Source of the DNA: an uncultured Anaerolineales bacterium
Lineage (GTDB): Bacteria; Chloroflexota; Anaerolineae; Anaerolineales; UBA4823
NCBI GenBank assembly: GCA_937968125.1
Contig: CALBUI010000140.1
Coordinates: 1 to 32,801 of the forward strand
Reading direction: 5' to 3'
Length of the DNA: 32,801 nt
Shown: positions 1 to 9,501 of the stretch, piece by piece
How the letters are laid out: every line of letters begins with the position of its first letter
Position numbering within the stretch: position 1 is the stretch's first letter
The notes under the pieces: generated by a model
Seen by the model: the letters and a program-made list of their open reading frames with translations, nothing else
Database searches by the model: none
Told to the model about the DNA's origin: nothing
Program-made: the position numbers and the translations under genes

Positions 1-5
1 GATAA

Positions 6-536
6 TTAATCCGCCCGAGAGATTGTTACTGTTACCCGCACGAATCCACCCAACTCATTTCGCTGCATGTTGATCGCTAAACGATCACCAGCCGCGTTCT
101 CGCGAAGCATGGTGGCGATTGTTGCAACTTGATTATCTGGCGGGCCGGCCATCTCCCAGGCGAAGTTAGGTAATTCTTCCTGATAAAAAGCCACAACTTC
201 TTCAATCGTTGTGTCCACCTGGTAAACAACATTTTTACCTGAGCTCCCAGCAATTAAGCGGTAAGCGTCATCGAATACTGGAACGTCTTCCGGGACAGCA
301 CCTGTGACATCGGCAACAACGGGAGCTTCTTCAACATCGCTAACTTCAGTATCAGGTTCCCCTTCTGCCATATCTTCTGTCTCTTGAACCTCTTCAGGAG
401 TAGCTGTTGGGTTAATCCCATGTTCCTTATTAAACTCTTCTACCGAAACCCTGCTCGGTGAACAGGCGGATAAAATAATTAATATTGACACAACCAAGAC
501 TGAAATATGTAGTAGATTTATTCTCTTTATTCCCAA
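6..536 (-). CDS. Predicted lipoprotein of unknown function
   Basis: ORF with N-terminal signal peptide and lipobox (ISVLVVSILIILSAC), then an acidic linker and a C-terminal folded-looking domain. Confidence 0.7.
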   Translation of the reverse strand: MGIKRINLLHISVLVVSILIILSACSPSRVSVEEFNKEHGINPTATPEEVQETEDMAEGEPDTEVSDVEEAPVVADVTGAVPEDVPVFDDAYRLIAGSSGKNVVYQVDTTIEEVVAFYQEELPNFAWEMAGPPDNQVATIATMLRENAAGDRLAINMQRNELGGFVRVTVTISRAD

Positions 537-631
537 CTCCTCCCTAGCAAATCTTAAAATGTACGCAAAGCAACCCCAAATATATATGGATACTTATCCT
601 TGTCAATCAATCTCGATTAGAAGAAGTTAAT

Positions 632-660
632 TAAATATAAGGCGCGGATTTGACCGCGCC
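632..660 (-). terminator. Likely intrinsic terminator of acpP
   Basis: Perfect GGCGCGG/CCGCGCC hairpin (641-660) just downstream of acpP, followed on the minus strand by a T/A-rich tract. Confidence 0.6.
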
Positions 661-683
661 TGTTGTGGATCTAGATTGATCAA

Positions 684-923
684 CTAGCTCACCATGTGAT
701 CGTCTATGTACTTGACCACTTCTCCAACAGTACTGATTTGTTGTGCGTCCTCATCTGAGATCTCCCCACCAAACTTGTCTTCAAAAGCCATAATCAATTC
801 AACCAGATCGAGTGAATCAGCTTCCAAATCTTCTCGGAACCTTGCTTCCAGCGTTACCTTGCTTTCGTCCACATTCAGTAAATCTACAATAATTTCTTTT
901 ACGGCCTCAAAGGTATCTGCCAT
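684..923 (-). CDS. acpP: Acyl carrier protein
   Basis: [16 protein letters not shown]...[21 protein letters not shown] with the DSL phosphopantetheine site; start chosen at the internal ATG (923), preceded by AAGGAGG. Confidence 0.95.
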   Translation of the reverse strand: MADTFEAVKEIIVDLLNVDESKVTLEARFREDLEADSLDLVELIMAFEDKFGGEISDEDAQQISTVGEVVKYIDDHMVS

Positions 924-953
924 TGAAAAACCTCCTTGCATTTTATATCGGTT

Positions 954-981
954 ATTGTATCCTCACCGTCCCATCTGTCAA
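954..981 (-). promoter_or_regulatory. Sigma70-type promoter for acpP
   Basis: Minus strand TTGACA-N16-TACAAT upstream of the acpP RBS. Confidence 0.65.
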
Positions 982-1020
982 GGCTCAAAAACCAAAAATT
1001 TTCGTGGCAGCCCGCTTGTA

Positions 1021-1049
1021 TTGACAGCCCTGATCCAGGCTGGTAAGAT
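1021..1049 (+). promoter_or_regulatory. Sigma70-type promoter for fni
   Basis: TTGACA-N17-TAAGAT with extended TGG before the -10; 27 nt upstream of the fni ATG. Confidence 0.6.
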
Positions 1050-1076
1050 ACATTCAATTCACTGGAACACCGCTTA

Positions 1077-2105
1077 ATGCCAAAAGTTACGCAAACCAGC
1101 TCCCGAAAAGCTGACCACATCCGCATAAATTTAGAAGAAGACGTTCGGTCCGGCCTCACTTCAGGTTTAGAGAACTACCACCTCATCCATCAGGCTTTAC
1201 CAGAGATAAATCTTGAAGACATTGACCTAAGCTTAGATGTTTTTAAGCGCCAGCTAAGCGCGCCGATATTGATCTCTTCGATGACCGGTGGAACTGAAGA
1301 AGCTGGTGAAATCAACCAGATATTGGCTGAAGCTGCACAAGAAACGGGCATTGCTATGGGCCTTGGTTCACAAAGAGCCGCGATTGAAAATCCAGAGCTG
1401 AGTCCCACATTCGAGGTTCGCCAGTATGCACCGGATGTTTTGCTATTGGCCAACCTGGGCGCCGTTCAGCTGAACTATGGTTACGGGATTGAGCAATGCC
1501 AACGAGCTGTAGACATGATTGAGGCAGACGCTTTGATCCTACACCTCAATGCATTACAGGAAGCTGTTCAACCGGAAGGGGATACCCGGTTTGCAGGCTT
1601 ACTCTCAAAGATTGAGACTGTATGCCGGGCACTTCCAGTTCCGGTCATCGTCAAGGAGGTCGGCTGGGGGTTCTCTGAAGATGCAGCCCGCCAATTAGAA
1701 GCAGCAGGTGTTTCCGCAATTGATGTCGCCGGAGCTGGAGGTACCTCCTGGACTCAGGTTGAAATGCATAGGGCGGAAAACCAATACCAAGCCCGATTAG
1801 CAGCAGCCTTTTTGGATTGGGGGGTTCCGACTGCTCAAGCAATTACCAATATTCGAACTGCTGCTCCTGGGATGAAGATTTTCGCATCAGGAGGCTTGCG
1901 AGATGGTATCGACATTGCCAAGTGTATTGCCCTGGGATCTTCTCTGGGAGGAATGGCCAGCCCATTTTTGAAAGCTGCCAAAAAATCAGCAGGCGAAACC
2001 ATCGATACGATCCGCTTGATCCAAAATCAGATCCAGGTAGCAATGTTCGCCTGCGGGGCAAAGGATCTGAATCATTTGAGAAATATACCTCTCAATGAGT
2101 CTTAA
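1077..2105 (+). CDS. fni: Type 2 isopentenyl-diphosphate delta-isomerase (FMN-dependent)
   Basis: [57 protein letters not shown] are IDI-2 signatures. Confidence 0.93.
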   Translation: MPKVTQTSSRKADHIRINLEEDVRSGLTSGLENYHLIHQALPEINLEDIDLSLDVFKRQLSAPILISSMTGGTEEAGEINQILAEAAQETGIAMGLGSQRAAIENPELSPTFEVRQYAPDVLLLANLGAVQLNYGYGIEQCQRAVDMIEADALILHLNALQEAVQPEGDTRFAGLLSKIETVCRALPVPVIVKEVGWGFSEDAARQLEAAGVSAIDVAGAGGTSWTQVEMHRAENQYQARLAAAFLDWGVPTAQAITNIRTAAPGMKIFASGGLRDGIDIAKCIALGSSLGGMASPFLKAAKKSAGETIDTIRLIQNQIQVAMFACGAKDLNHLRNIPLNES

Positions 2106-2130
2106 ATGGAATTAACCACCAAGCTGAATA

Positions 2131-3144
2131 ATGAATGACCATATGCAGACCCAAGAAATGCTCGAGGCGATCGAAAATGAATTGCACCGATCGGTCGCCG
2201 ATCCGGGTGAATCTGAATTAAACCAGTATTATTCCATGCTGGCTTACCACCTGGGATGGGAAGGCGAGGGGGCAGGTCCTGAAGCGCGTGGAAAAAGGAT
2301 CCGGCCTTTATTGGTTCTTCTGACCTGCGCCGCGGCAGGCGGTAATTGGAAAGACGCCCTACCAGCTGCCGCCTCCGTAGAATTGGTGCACAATTTCTCC
2401 CTCATCCACGATGATATTCAGGATAACAGTCCCCTGCGCAGGGGGCGTGAGACAGTCTGGCGGCGCTGGGGTATCCCACAGGCAATAAACGCGGGTGATG
2501 CAATGTTTACCCTTGCTCACCTTTCTCTGCTGCGCCTGGAAGAGACTACTTCACCTGAGATTACCACCCGGGCAGCAAACACGCTGCACCAGGCCTGCCT
2601 GCAGCTCACCAAAGGCCAATACCTAGATCTGGCATTCGAAACAAAAGATTATCTCCCGCTGAATGCTTATTGGCAGATGGTAGGCGGGAAAACAGCGTCT
2701 CTTATTGGGGCGTGTACAGAGCTGGGCGCGATTGTAGCCGATGTTTCAAAGCAGCGGCGTGATTCGTTCCGCGAATTCGGCTTCAATTTGGGTTTGGCTT
2801 TCCAGGCTCAGGACGATATTTTGGGTATTTGGGGAGATGCAGCTCTCACCGGAAAATCCAACGAGAGTGATCTGATCGCCGGGAAAAAATCCTTACCGGT
2901 GATATTTGCTCTCGACCAGGGTGGGACCTTTGCTGCCAGATGGGCACAGGGGAAGATTCAAGCTGAAGAAACAAAGCAAATAGCTAGTCTGCTTGAGAAC
3001 GAGGGGGCACGTGAATTCTCACAAGAATCTGCCAGCCAGATGACAGACAAAGCCCTTAACGCCCTTACGGAAGCGGATCCAAAAGGACAGGCTGGCGAGC
3101 AGCTCATCTCTTTAGCCAATCGTTTGCTCAGCCGGGAGCTTTGA
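2131..3144 (+). CDS. Polyprenyl (trans-isoprenyl) diphosphate synthase
   Basis: GKRIRPLL, HNFSLIHDDIQD (first Asp-rich motif) and FQAQDDILG (second Asp-rich motif); adjacent to fni. Confidence 0.92.
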   Translation: MNDHMQTQEMLEAIENELHRSVADPGESELNQYYSMLAYHLGWEGEGAGPEARGKRIRPLLVLLTCAAAGGNWKDALPAAASVELVHNFSLIHDDIQDNSPLRRGRETVWRRWGIPQAINAGDAMFTLAHLSLLRLEETTSPEITTRAANTLHQACLQLTKGQYLDLAFETKDYLPLNAYWQMVGGKTASLIGACTELGAIVADVSKQRRDSFREFGFNLGLAFQAQDDILGIWGDAALTGKSNESDLIAGKKSLPVIFALDQGGTFAARWAQGKIQAEETKQIASLLENEGAREFSQESASQMTDKALNALTEADPKGQAGEQLISLANRLLSREL

Positions 3145-3150
3145 CAACCT

Positions 3151-4353
3151 TCAAATGAACCTCTGGAAGACCTGATTTCCTAATAAGCGTCCTTTTGGGG
3201 TCAACCTTAATCTTTCGGATGTTACTTGATCCCATTCAAGCAGTCCTAACCCCAACAATTCCTCAATCTCACCCCCGTATACCTCTTCCAGCGAAGTTCC
3301 AAATCGAGAATGGAATTCTCTTCTCGAGATGCCCTCACCGGTCAATCGTAATCCCATCATCATGGTTTCTTTGATTTCCTCAGCCTGGCTTATGACGGTT
3401 ACTCTGGTTGTCGCAGGTGTTGAAGGATACGAGATGTCATTTTGTGAACTGTCCACCTCCGATGAGAGAAGTTTCTCTATGTAGCGGTCTGGTCTGCTGA
3501 CATTCACAGTACGATTTTCTCCAGCATAACCATGCGCTCCCGCCCCAAATCCCAGGTAAGGCAAATTTCGCCAATATTGTAAGTTATGCTGACAGGACAT
3601 TAAACCAAGTCCATCACCTTTCCGGGCCCAATTTGATATTTCATATTGCTGGTAACCATGTTCATGCAGCCTGGCTTCCGCCAGCTCATACATCTCAGCA
3701 GCGATATCCGAATCTGGTTCTGATATGAGGCCCTCTCCAAGCCAGTCATTAAGTGGGGTTCCGGGTTCTATGGAAAGAGAGTAGAGTGAAAAGTGGTCTG
3801 GATTAAGAGACAAAGCTAGATCCATAGTCATTTGCCAGCTCAATGGAGTTTGGTCTGGTATTCCAAATATCAAGTCAAGGTTGATATTCCCAAATCCCGC
3901 CCTTCTAGCATCATTCACAGCTTTTTCCGTTCGATAATTATCATGCTGGCGGTCTAACAGACGTAATTCTTCTGGTATAGCGGATTGCATCCCAAGGCTC
4001 AGCCGATTTATGCCCAAATCTCGCAGAGATTTCAAATACCCGTAACTTAATCTCCCCGGATTGGCTTCTATGGTGATTTCTACATGTTCTTGAATATCGA
4101 AAACCCGGCTAATTGTTTGAAATATTTTTCCAAATTCGCGAACTGGAAGGATTGATGGTGTGCCGCCCCCGATGAAAATGGTATGCACGGGAATCTGCTG
4201 TTCGCAATATTCTGCGACAAATTCTATTTCTGTACAAAGCGCTTGGATGTATGCCGGAATGTGTTCCTCCAATCCAGCATAAGTGTTAAAATCACAATAA
4301 CTACACAGGTGACGGCAGAAGGGGATATGGAGATAAACACTGTGGGACTTCAT
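3151..4353 (-). CDS. hemW: Radical SAM heme chaperone HemW (coproporphyrinogen oxidase-like)
   Basis: VYLHIPFCRHLCSYCDFNTY cluster motif, FIGGGTPSIL, SLGMQS; start taken at the internal ATG encoding MKSHSVYLHIPFC. Confidence 0.9.
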   Translation of the reverse strand: MKSHSVYLHIPFCRHLCSYCDFNTYAGLEEHIPAYIQALCTEIEFVAEYCEQQIPVHTIFIGGGTPSILPVREFGKIFQTISRVFDIQEHVEITIEANPGRLSYGYLKSLRDLGINRLSLGMQSAIPEELRLLDRQHDNYRTEKAVNDARRAGFGNINLDLIFGIPDQTPLSWQMTMDLALSLNPDHFSLYSLSIEPGTPLNDWLGEGLISEPDSDIAAEMYELAEARLHEHGYQQYEISNWARKGDGLGLMSCQHNLQYWRNLPYLGFGAGAHGYAGENRTVNVSRPDRYIEKLLSSEVDSSQNDISYPSTPATTRVTVISQAEEIKETMMMGLRLTGEGISRREFHSRFGTSLEEVYGGEIEELLGLGLLEWDQVTSERLRLTPKGRLLGNQVFQRFI

Positions 4354-4486
4354 CTCCGCCGCAGTATACCATGTCCAATATTTAAACCAACACCAAGGGT
4401 TCCACGTGGAAGTATTCGATCTTCTTCGATGCAAATTTAGAAATTTTTCACCTTATGAGAAATTTTACACATAGGGGATAAAAGGC

Positions 4487-4495
4487 TGGTATAAT
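4487..4495 (+). promoter_or_regulatory. Extended -10 promoter for the LysM gene
   Basis: TGGTATAAT; no good -35 at 16-18 nt. Confidence 0.45.
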
Positions 4496-4532
4496 CCCCG
4501 CTGCCAGATTTCTTCTGGCATTTATACTGCTT

Positions 4533-5693
4533 ATGACCTCAGAATCTCCCTCAAAACCGACCAAGCTCTGTCCAACCTGCGGTACTCGAGTAAGTGAGGA
4601 TGCAACTCGCTGTCTAGTATGCGGGACCGATTTATCGGGGGCGGAACAAGCTGCGGGCAAATCAAGAAATATCCAGGGCAGTCGCATGCCCCAAATCACG
4701 TTGAGTTTGCCTATTGCTTTGATTCTATTAGCTCTTTTCCTTGGAATAGGGGCAATCCTCGTCTTCTTTGCCCTCCAGGAGACTGGTCGAGTGGTTGAAC
4801 CAACCATCACTCCCACAATAACCTCAACCATCACACCCACAATAACCCCAACCCCAGAAACTCCAGTTCCTACTGACACGGCGTTGCCCACCCCTACTCC
4901 GATGTCTTACACGGTCGTAGCTGGTGATACTTGTGCAGGGATCGCATTCACATTCGGCGTATCCATCCAAAGCATCGTCTTACTCAACAATTTACCTGCC
5001 GACTGCAATACACTCGTAGAAGGACAACAATTACAGATTCCGCAACCAACATCTACGCCAACCGCCTTACCGACCTCGACGCTAAGTTCATCTGAAGCGA
5101 CTGAACAAGCTTGCGAGAAGGTGAATTATGAAGTACAAGAAAACGATACGCTGAGCAGTATTGCCAACAGCTACAGCGTTCCCATGGCAGTAGTGCAAGA
5201 ATATAATGGGTTAAGCTCTGAGACCGTGTTCTCTGGTATGACTTTGATCATCCCCCTCTGTGAGCGATTCCCGACCCCGGGACCGACTCCGACTGCTACA
5301 CTGCCTCCTCCGTACAGCGCACCTAACCTGCTGTTACCCCCTGATGGCGCCCGGTTCATTCAATCTGGAGATACGGTGACCTTGCAATGGGCATCGATTG
5401 GTACGCTGCTTGATAATGAAGCCTACGAAATCACCATAGTTGATTTCACTGACGGAGATAGCCGCAGACTTGTTGATTACGTCACCGACACAAAGTTCAT
5501 CGTCCCAGCCACATTCCGTTCCTCGGATAGTGAGGCCCACTTATATCGCTGGTGGGTCATGACCACCAGGCAGGCTGGCACGGATGAGGATGGAAATGCA
5601 GTGTGGGATTCAGCTGGCGCGGCCAGCGACCAACGGGTATTTATGTGGACTGGTAGTATTTCAGCGCCAGAACCAGCCACGCCGACACCATAA
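4533..5693 (+). CDS. Zinc-ribbon, single-TM, dual LysM domain protein with Ser/Thr/Pro linkers
   Basis: CPTCGTR...CLVCGTD zinc ribbon, one TM helix, TP-rich linkers, two LysM repeats (YTVVAGDTCAGIAFTFGV; YEVQENDTLSSIANSYSV). Confidence 0.85.
   Translation: MTSESPSKPTKLCPTCGTRVSEDATRCLVCGTDLSGAEQAAGKSRNIQGSRMPQITLSLPIALILLALFLGIGAILVFFALQETGRVVEPTITPTITSTITPTITPTPETPVPTDTALPTPTPMSYTVVAGDTCAGIAFTFGVSIQSIVLLNNLPADCNTLVEGQQLQIPQPTSTPTALPTSTLSSSEATEQACEKVNYEVQENDTLSSIANSYSVPMAVVQEYNGLSSETVFSGMTLIIPLCERFPTPGPTPTATLPPPYSAPNLLLPPDGARFIQSGDTVTLQWASIGTLLDNEAYEITIVDFTDGDSRRLVDYVTDTKFIVPATFRSSDSEAHLYRWWVMTTRQAGTDEDGNAVWDSAGAASDQRVFMWTGSISAPEPATPTP
4801..4848 (+). repeat. 24-bp tandem duplication in the Thr/Pro linker
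   Basis: caaccatcactcccacaataacct / caaccatcacacccacaataaccc, two copies with 2 differences. Confidence 0.7.
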
Positions 5694-5722
5694 TTTATTG
5701 AAAATAGCTCTTCGCATGTAAG

Positions 5723-5757
5723 AAAAAGGTGTTCAACTTGAAGTTGGACACCTTTTT
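5723..5757. terminator. Bidirectional intrinsic terminator between convergent LysM and citrate synthase genes
   Basis: AAAAAGGTGTTCAAC-ttgaa-GTTGGACACCTTTTT, symmetrical A/T tracts. Confidence 0.85.
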
Positions 5758-5786
5758 GATACCTTGAATTGTAACTTTGAGATGAC

Positions 5787-7094
5787 TTACTGGCCAGCTT
5801 CTTTCGCAATGTCTTCAAGCATGGTCGTAGTGAGGGATTTCGGACGCTCAAGCGGCTGGCCAAGTGCACGAGACCAGACTGCATTGGCGGAGACACCTAA
5901 AGCACGCCCAACCCCAAACATGACTGTATAAAAGTCAAACTCTTTAATGCCATAGTGGTGTTGCAACGTCCCGCTGATCGCATCTACATTCGGAGCAGGA
6001 TTTTTTGCCTTGCCTTGCTCTATTAAAACTTCGGGGACAACCTCGAATACCAGCCGGGCGATTTGGAATATCTCATCCTCGGGCATATTCCGTTGTGCAT
6101 ACTCAAATTGAGCAGTAAAGCGAGGATCTGGCTTTCGTAAAACAGCATGACCGTAACCAGGTATGACTTGACCTCGTTTGAGAGTATCCCATGCGAATTG
6201 GCGCAATTGCTCTCTAGAAGGGACGCCATCAAATTCCTGATAAATGCCCAACAACCAGCGTAACGCTTCTTGGTTTGCTAGACCATGTAATGGACCTGCC
6301 AGGCTGTTCAATCCGGCGGAAAGGGCATAGTAAATATCTGATAAAGTTGAGGCAGCGAGATGAGTGGCATGGGCGCTGGCGTTCCCACTCTCATGATCAG
6401 AATGCAGGATGAAGTAAAGCCGGGAGAGCTCCTCATAATCTTTTGAGTCATTCCCCATCATGTGGGCAAAATTTGCTCCCCAATCCAAGTCGCTTCTCGG
6501 AGCTACATACTCACCATTTTTATATTTCAAACTGTATATATACGCCGCAATAGCAGGAAGTTTGGAAGTCAGGTTTAAGCTGTCTTCCAACATTGGCTGC
6601 CAATACTCATCCCTCGTCATCCCCTCCATATATTGTTTGGCGAACACGGAGTCATGATGCAGCGCAAGTATTGCAGTTGAGAACAGCATCATAGGGTGTG
6701 AATCGCGCGGCATAGACTTCAGCACATCGAAGACAAATGAGGGTATTTCCGAACGACTCTTCCATTCATTTTCGATATCAACCGCTTGATCCTCATTGGG
6801 GACTTTACCGACCAAAAACAGATAATACAGCCCTCCAACATAAGGCATCTGGCACCCAGCTGGCTTTGGTAAAATCTCCAAAACCTCGGGAATAGTAAAG
6901 CCTCGAAAACGGATCCCTTCTCCCGGATCTACGTAAGAGATATCAGTCACCAGGCTCTTAATATTGCGCATACCACCATATACTTGACCAATAGTCACTT
7001 CATCGACTTTCACATCCGCGCTTTCCTGAATCAGGTTTGAAACCCTTTCTCTCCAGGCGGGTAGTTCAGCCGCGAAATCTTCTCTCAATCCCAT
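5787..7094 (-). CDS. Citrate synthase (mitochondrial/eukaryotic-like type)
   Basis: HSDHESGNASAHATHLAASTLSD, NSLAGPLHGLANQEALRWL, GQVIPGYGHAVLRKPDPRF, LIEQGKAKNPAPNVDAISG, WSRALGQPLERPKS. Confidence 0.95.
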   Translation of the reverse strand: MGLREDFAAELPAWRERVSNLIQESADVKVDEVTIGQVYGGMRNIKSLVTDISYVDPGEGIRFRGFTIPEVLEILPKPAGCQMPYVGGLYYLFLVGKVPNEDQAVDIENEWKSRSEIPSFVFDVLKSMPRDSHPMMLFSTAILALHHDSVFAKQYMEGMTRDEYWQPMLEDSLNLTSKLPAIAAYIYSLKYKNGEYVAPRSDLDWGANFAHMMGNDSKDYEELSRLYFILHSDHESGNASAHATHLAASTLSDIYYALSAGLNSLAGPLHGLANQEALRWLLGIYQEFDGVPSREQLRQFAWDTLKRGQVIPGYGHAVLRKPDPRFTAQFEYAQRNMPEDEIFQIARLVFEVVPEVLIEQGKAKNPAPNVDAISGTLQHHYGIKEFDFYTVMFGVGRALGVSANAVWSRALGQPLERPKSLTTTMLEDIAKEAGQ

Positions 7095-7118
7095 ATAAAA
7101 TCTCCTTGTGAAATTGGA

Positions 7119-8063
7119 TTAAAAACTCACCAGCGATTCAAGGGCTGCGATGGTCTGCTTCACGCCATTGGCGGAGGTTTTCAGGGCTTCCTGTTCCTGT
7201 TCATTGAGCTGGTATTCGATGATCTTGGCTACGCCCTGGCGACCTAACTGGACTGGAACACCGAAGAAAATATCTTCAAGCCCATATTCTCCCTGCATAT
7301 ACGCTGCTGTAGGAACAATTAGATTCTTATCCTTTAAAATCGCCTCAACCATCTGGGCAACAGCAGCACCTGGGGCGTAAAAAGCACTGCCGGTTTTCAG
7401 GAGGCCCACGATCTCGCCGCCGCCCTTCCGGGTCCGTTCAACAATGGCTTCCAAGCGGTCAGCAGGTAATATCTCAGCCAAGGGCACACCAGCTACATTG
7501 GAATGGCGCACGAGCGGTACCATGTCATCCCCGTGTCCTCCCAATACATAACAATGGATATTTTCAACACTCACTCCTAACTCCATCGCTACAAAGGCCC
7601 GCATCCTAGCGGAGTCCAAGATGCCGGCTTGCCCAATTATTCTCTCTGGCGGCAAGTTTCCAACTTTCATTGCCAGGTATGCCATCGTATCTAAAGGATT
7701 TGTAAGTACGATAATGATGGCTTCTGGCGAATATTTTAGCGATTCGCGGGTTGAATTACCTACTATCTCAGCATTAGCTGAGAGCAAGTCGTCCCGGCTC
7801 ATTCCAGGCTTTCTAGGGAGCCCGGCAGTGATGACCACAATATCTGAACCGGCTGTCGATTCGAAGGAATTGCTCCCCGTCACGACGACGTCTTTGCCAA
7901 TTACCGGCAGTGATTCTTGGAGATCAAGGGCTTTGCCTTGCGGCATCCCATCGACAATATCTACCAGGACCAAATCCGCAAGTTCACGTTCGGCGAGCCA
8001 GTGTGCAGTTGTGGCGCCGGTCATTCCAGCACCGATTATCGAGACCTTATTCTTCATTTTCAT
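7119..8063 (-). CDS. mdh: Malate dehydrogenase (LDH-like)
   Basis: Rossmann GAGMTGATTAHWLA, VITAGLPRKPGMSRDDLL, LTNPLDTMAY, GQAGILDSARMRAF, GGHGDDMVPL. True start may be the second ATG (8057). Confidence 0.95.
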   Translation of the reverse strand: MKMKNKVSIIGAGMTGATTAHWLAERELADLVLVDIVDGMPQGKALDLQESLPVIGKDVVVTGSNSFESTAGSDIVVITAGLPRKPGMSRDDLLSANAEIVGNSTRESLKYSPEAIIIVLTNPLDTMAYLAMKVGNLPPERIIGQAGILDSARMRAFVAMELGVSVENIHCYVLGGHGDDMVPLVRHSNVAGVPLAEILPADRLEAIVERTRKGGGEIVGLLKTGSAFYAPGAAVAQMVEAILKDKNLIVPTAAYMQGEYGLEDIFFGVPVQLGRQGVAKIIEYQLNEQEQEALKTSANGVKQTIAALESLVSF

Positions 8064-8100
8064 TCTCCCGTATGGATATAGAAGTCCCCCAGATGGAACT

Positions 8101-9105
8101 TCACGAGGGGGACTTTTCTGGCAGGGGGTTTTCTTCCATGAAGCGGTTTGCCTGGATGGCTGCAGCTGCGCCCATTCCAGCAGAGGTGATCACCTGGCGG
8201 AAGTGAGGATCGGCAACTTCTCCAGCAGCATATACCCCTGGGATATTGGTTTGCATCAATTTATCCACGATCAAGTACCGATTCTCATCCATCTCGAGTT
8301 GATCCGTGAATAAGCTTGTATTGGGTGAGTGTCCAATAAAAATGAAGACACCATCTACTTCCCGTTCTCTTTCTTCACCCGTTTGGGTATCCTGCAGCTT
8401 GACCGTTTGAACCGCTCCATTCCCCGAAATTTCCTTAACAATGGTGTTCCAGGAAAAATCAATTTTGGGGTTATCATTCGCCCTATCGGAAAGTATTGCA
8501 CCAGCGCGCAATTCATCTCTCCGGTGAACGATGGTGACATTATCGGCATAGCGGGTCAGGAACAGACTCTCCTCGACTGCGCTATCCCCACCTCCAACAA
8601 CAATCACATCTTTTTCTTTAAAGAACCACCCATCACAGGTTGCACAATATGATACACCGCGACCAGTAAATTCCTCCTCTCCTGGAACGTTGAGATGGAC
8701 AGCACTGGCGCCTGTGCTGATGATCACAGATTCAGCCAAATAGGATTTTCCATTCTGGGTTTTTACCTTGAAAGGTCGTTCAGAAAAATCTACTTCAGAA
8801 GCCAGATCATATTCCATCCGCGCTCCAAAACGTTGTGCCTGTTTCTGAAACAGGTCAACCATTTCCATCCCGCCAATTCCCTCTGGAAACCCAGGATAAT
8901 TCTCAACCGCAAAGGTTAACGAGACTTGACCACCCAATTCCATGCCAGTCAGAACAATAGGGTCCAAATCAGCTCGGGCAGCGTAGAGCGCAGCGGATAA
9001 TCCTGCTGGACCAGATCCGATAACTAAAACCCTGACAAATTCCTCATTATCCTCACTTCCCCCAGTGGGATTTGCGATTGAATTGTTAATTTTTAAATCC
9101 ATCAC
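8101..9105 (-). CDS. trxB: Thioredoxin reductase
   Basis: GSGPAGLSAALYAARADL, SYCATCDGWFFK redox motif, VVGGGDSAVEES, GVYAAGEVAD. Confidence 0.93.
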   Translation of the reverse strand: MMDLKINNSIANPTGGSEDNEEFVRVLVIGSGPAGLSAALYAARADLDPIVLTGMELGGQVSLTFAVENYPGFPEGIGGMEMVDLFQKQAQRFGARMEYDLASEVDFSERPFKVKTQNGKSYLAESVIISTGASAVHLNVPGEEEFTGRGVSYCATCDGWFFKEKDVIVVGGGDSAVEESLFLTRYADNVTIVHRRDELRAGAILSDRANDNPKIDFSWNTIVKEISGNGAVQTVKLQDTQTGEEREREVDGVFIFIGHSPNTSLFTDQLEMDENRYLIVDKLMQTNIPGVYAAGEVADPHFRQVITSAGMGAAAAIQANRFMEENPLPEKSPS

Positions 9106-9130
9106 CGCTCCTGTTGATTACGATAAAGGT

Positions 9131-9160
9131 ATTATAGCCGTAGGTTCATTTTACAGGCAA
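9131..9160 (-). promoter_or_regulatory. Promoter for trxB
   Basis: Minus strand TTGCCT-N18-TATAAT upstream of trxB. Confidence 0.45.
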
Positions 9161-9442
9161 CCATTATCACTCGACAAATGACCCATTAATCTGATGCGGG
9201 AGCGGTGATAAAAGTTACATTAAGGATCTGTTAATACCTAATTGCCTTGAATCAATTATTCTACCGGCAAGTAATCAAGCCATTCAGAAGATTGCTCGCT
9301 TCCACCGTGAACAGTTGTTAGATAAAGTCAGATTCCAATCAAAGCTCCGAATGAGATTAAGATTGGAGTAATTATATCCTGATTAGAAAATATAAAGGGC
9401 ATTCAGCAGGTCTTCGGAGCAAAGGTAGCATGCCTCAATCCC

Positions 9443-9479
9443 AAAAGAAAGAGCGCTTCTTTTTTCAAAGAAACGCTCC
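9443..9479 (-). terminator. Intrinsic terminator of pnp
   Basis: Minus strand GAGCGTTTCTT-loop-AAGAAGCGCTC followed by TTTCTTTTG, downstream of the pnp stop. Confidence 0.75.
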
Positions 9480-9501
9480 AGGTCAATATTAAGAATAAAA
9501 C

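Noticed and set aside
706-1077. 123-aa plus-strand ORF opposite acpP
   Set aside because: Antisense to acpP and runs through its promoter; no recognisable domain.
7621-8313. 230-aa plus-strand ORF opposite mdh/trxB
   Set aside because: Antisense to two well-identified genes and spans their junction; composition typical of a shadow ORF.
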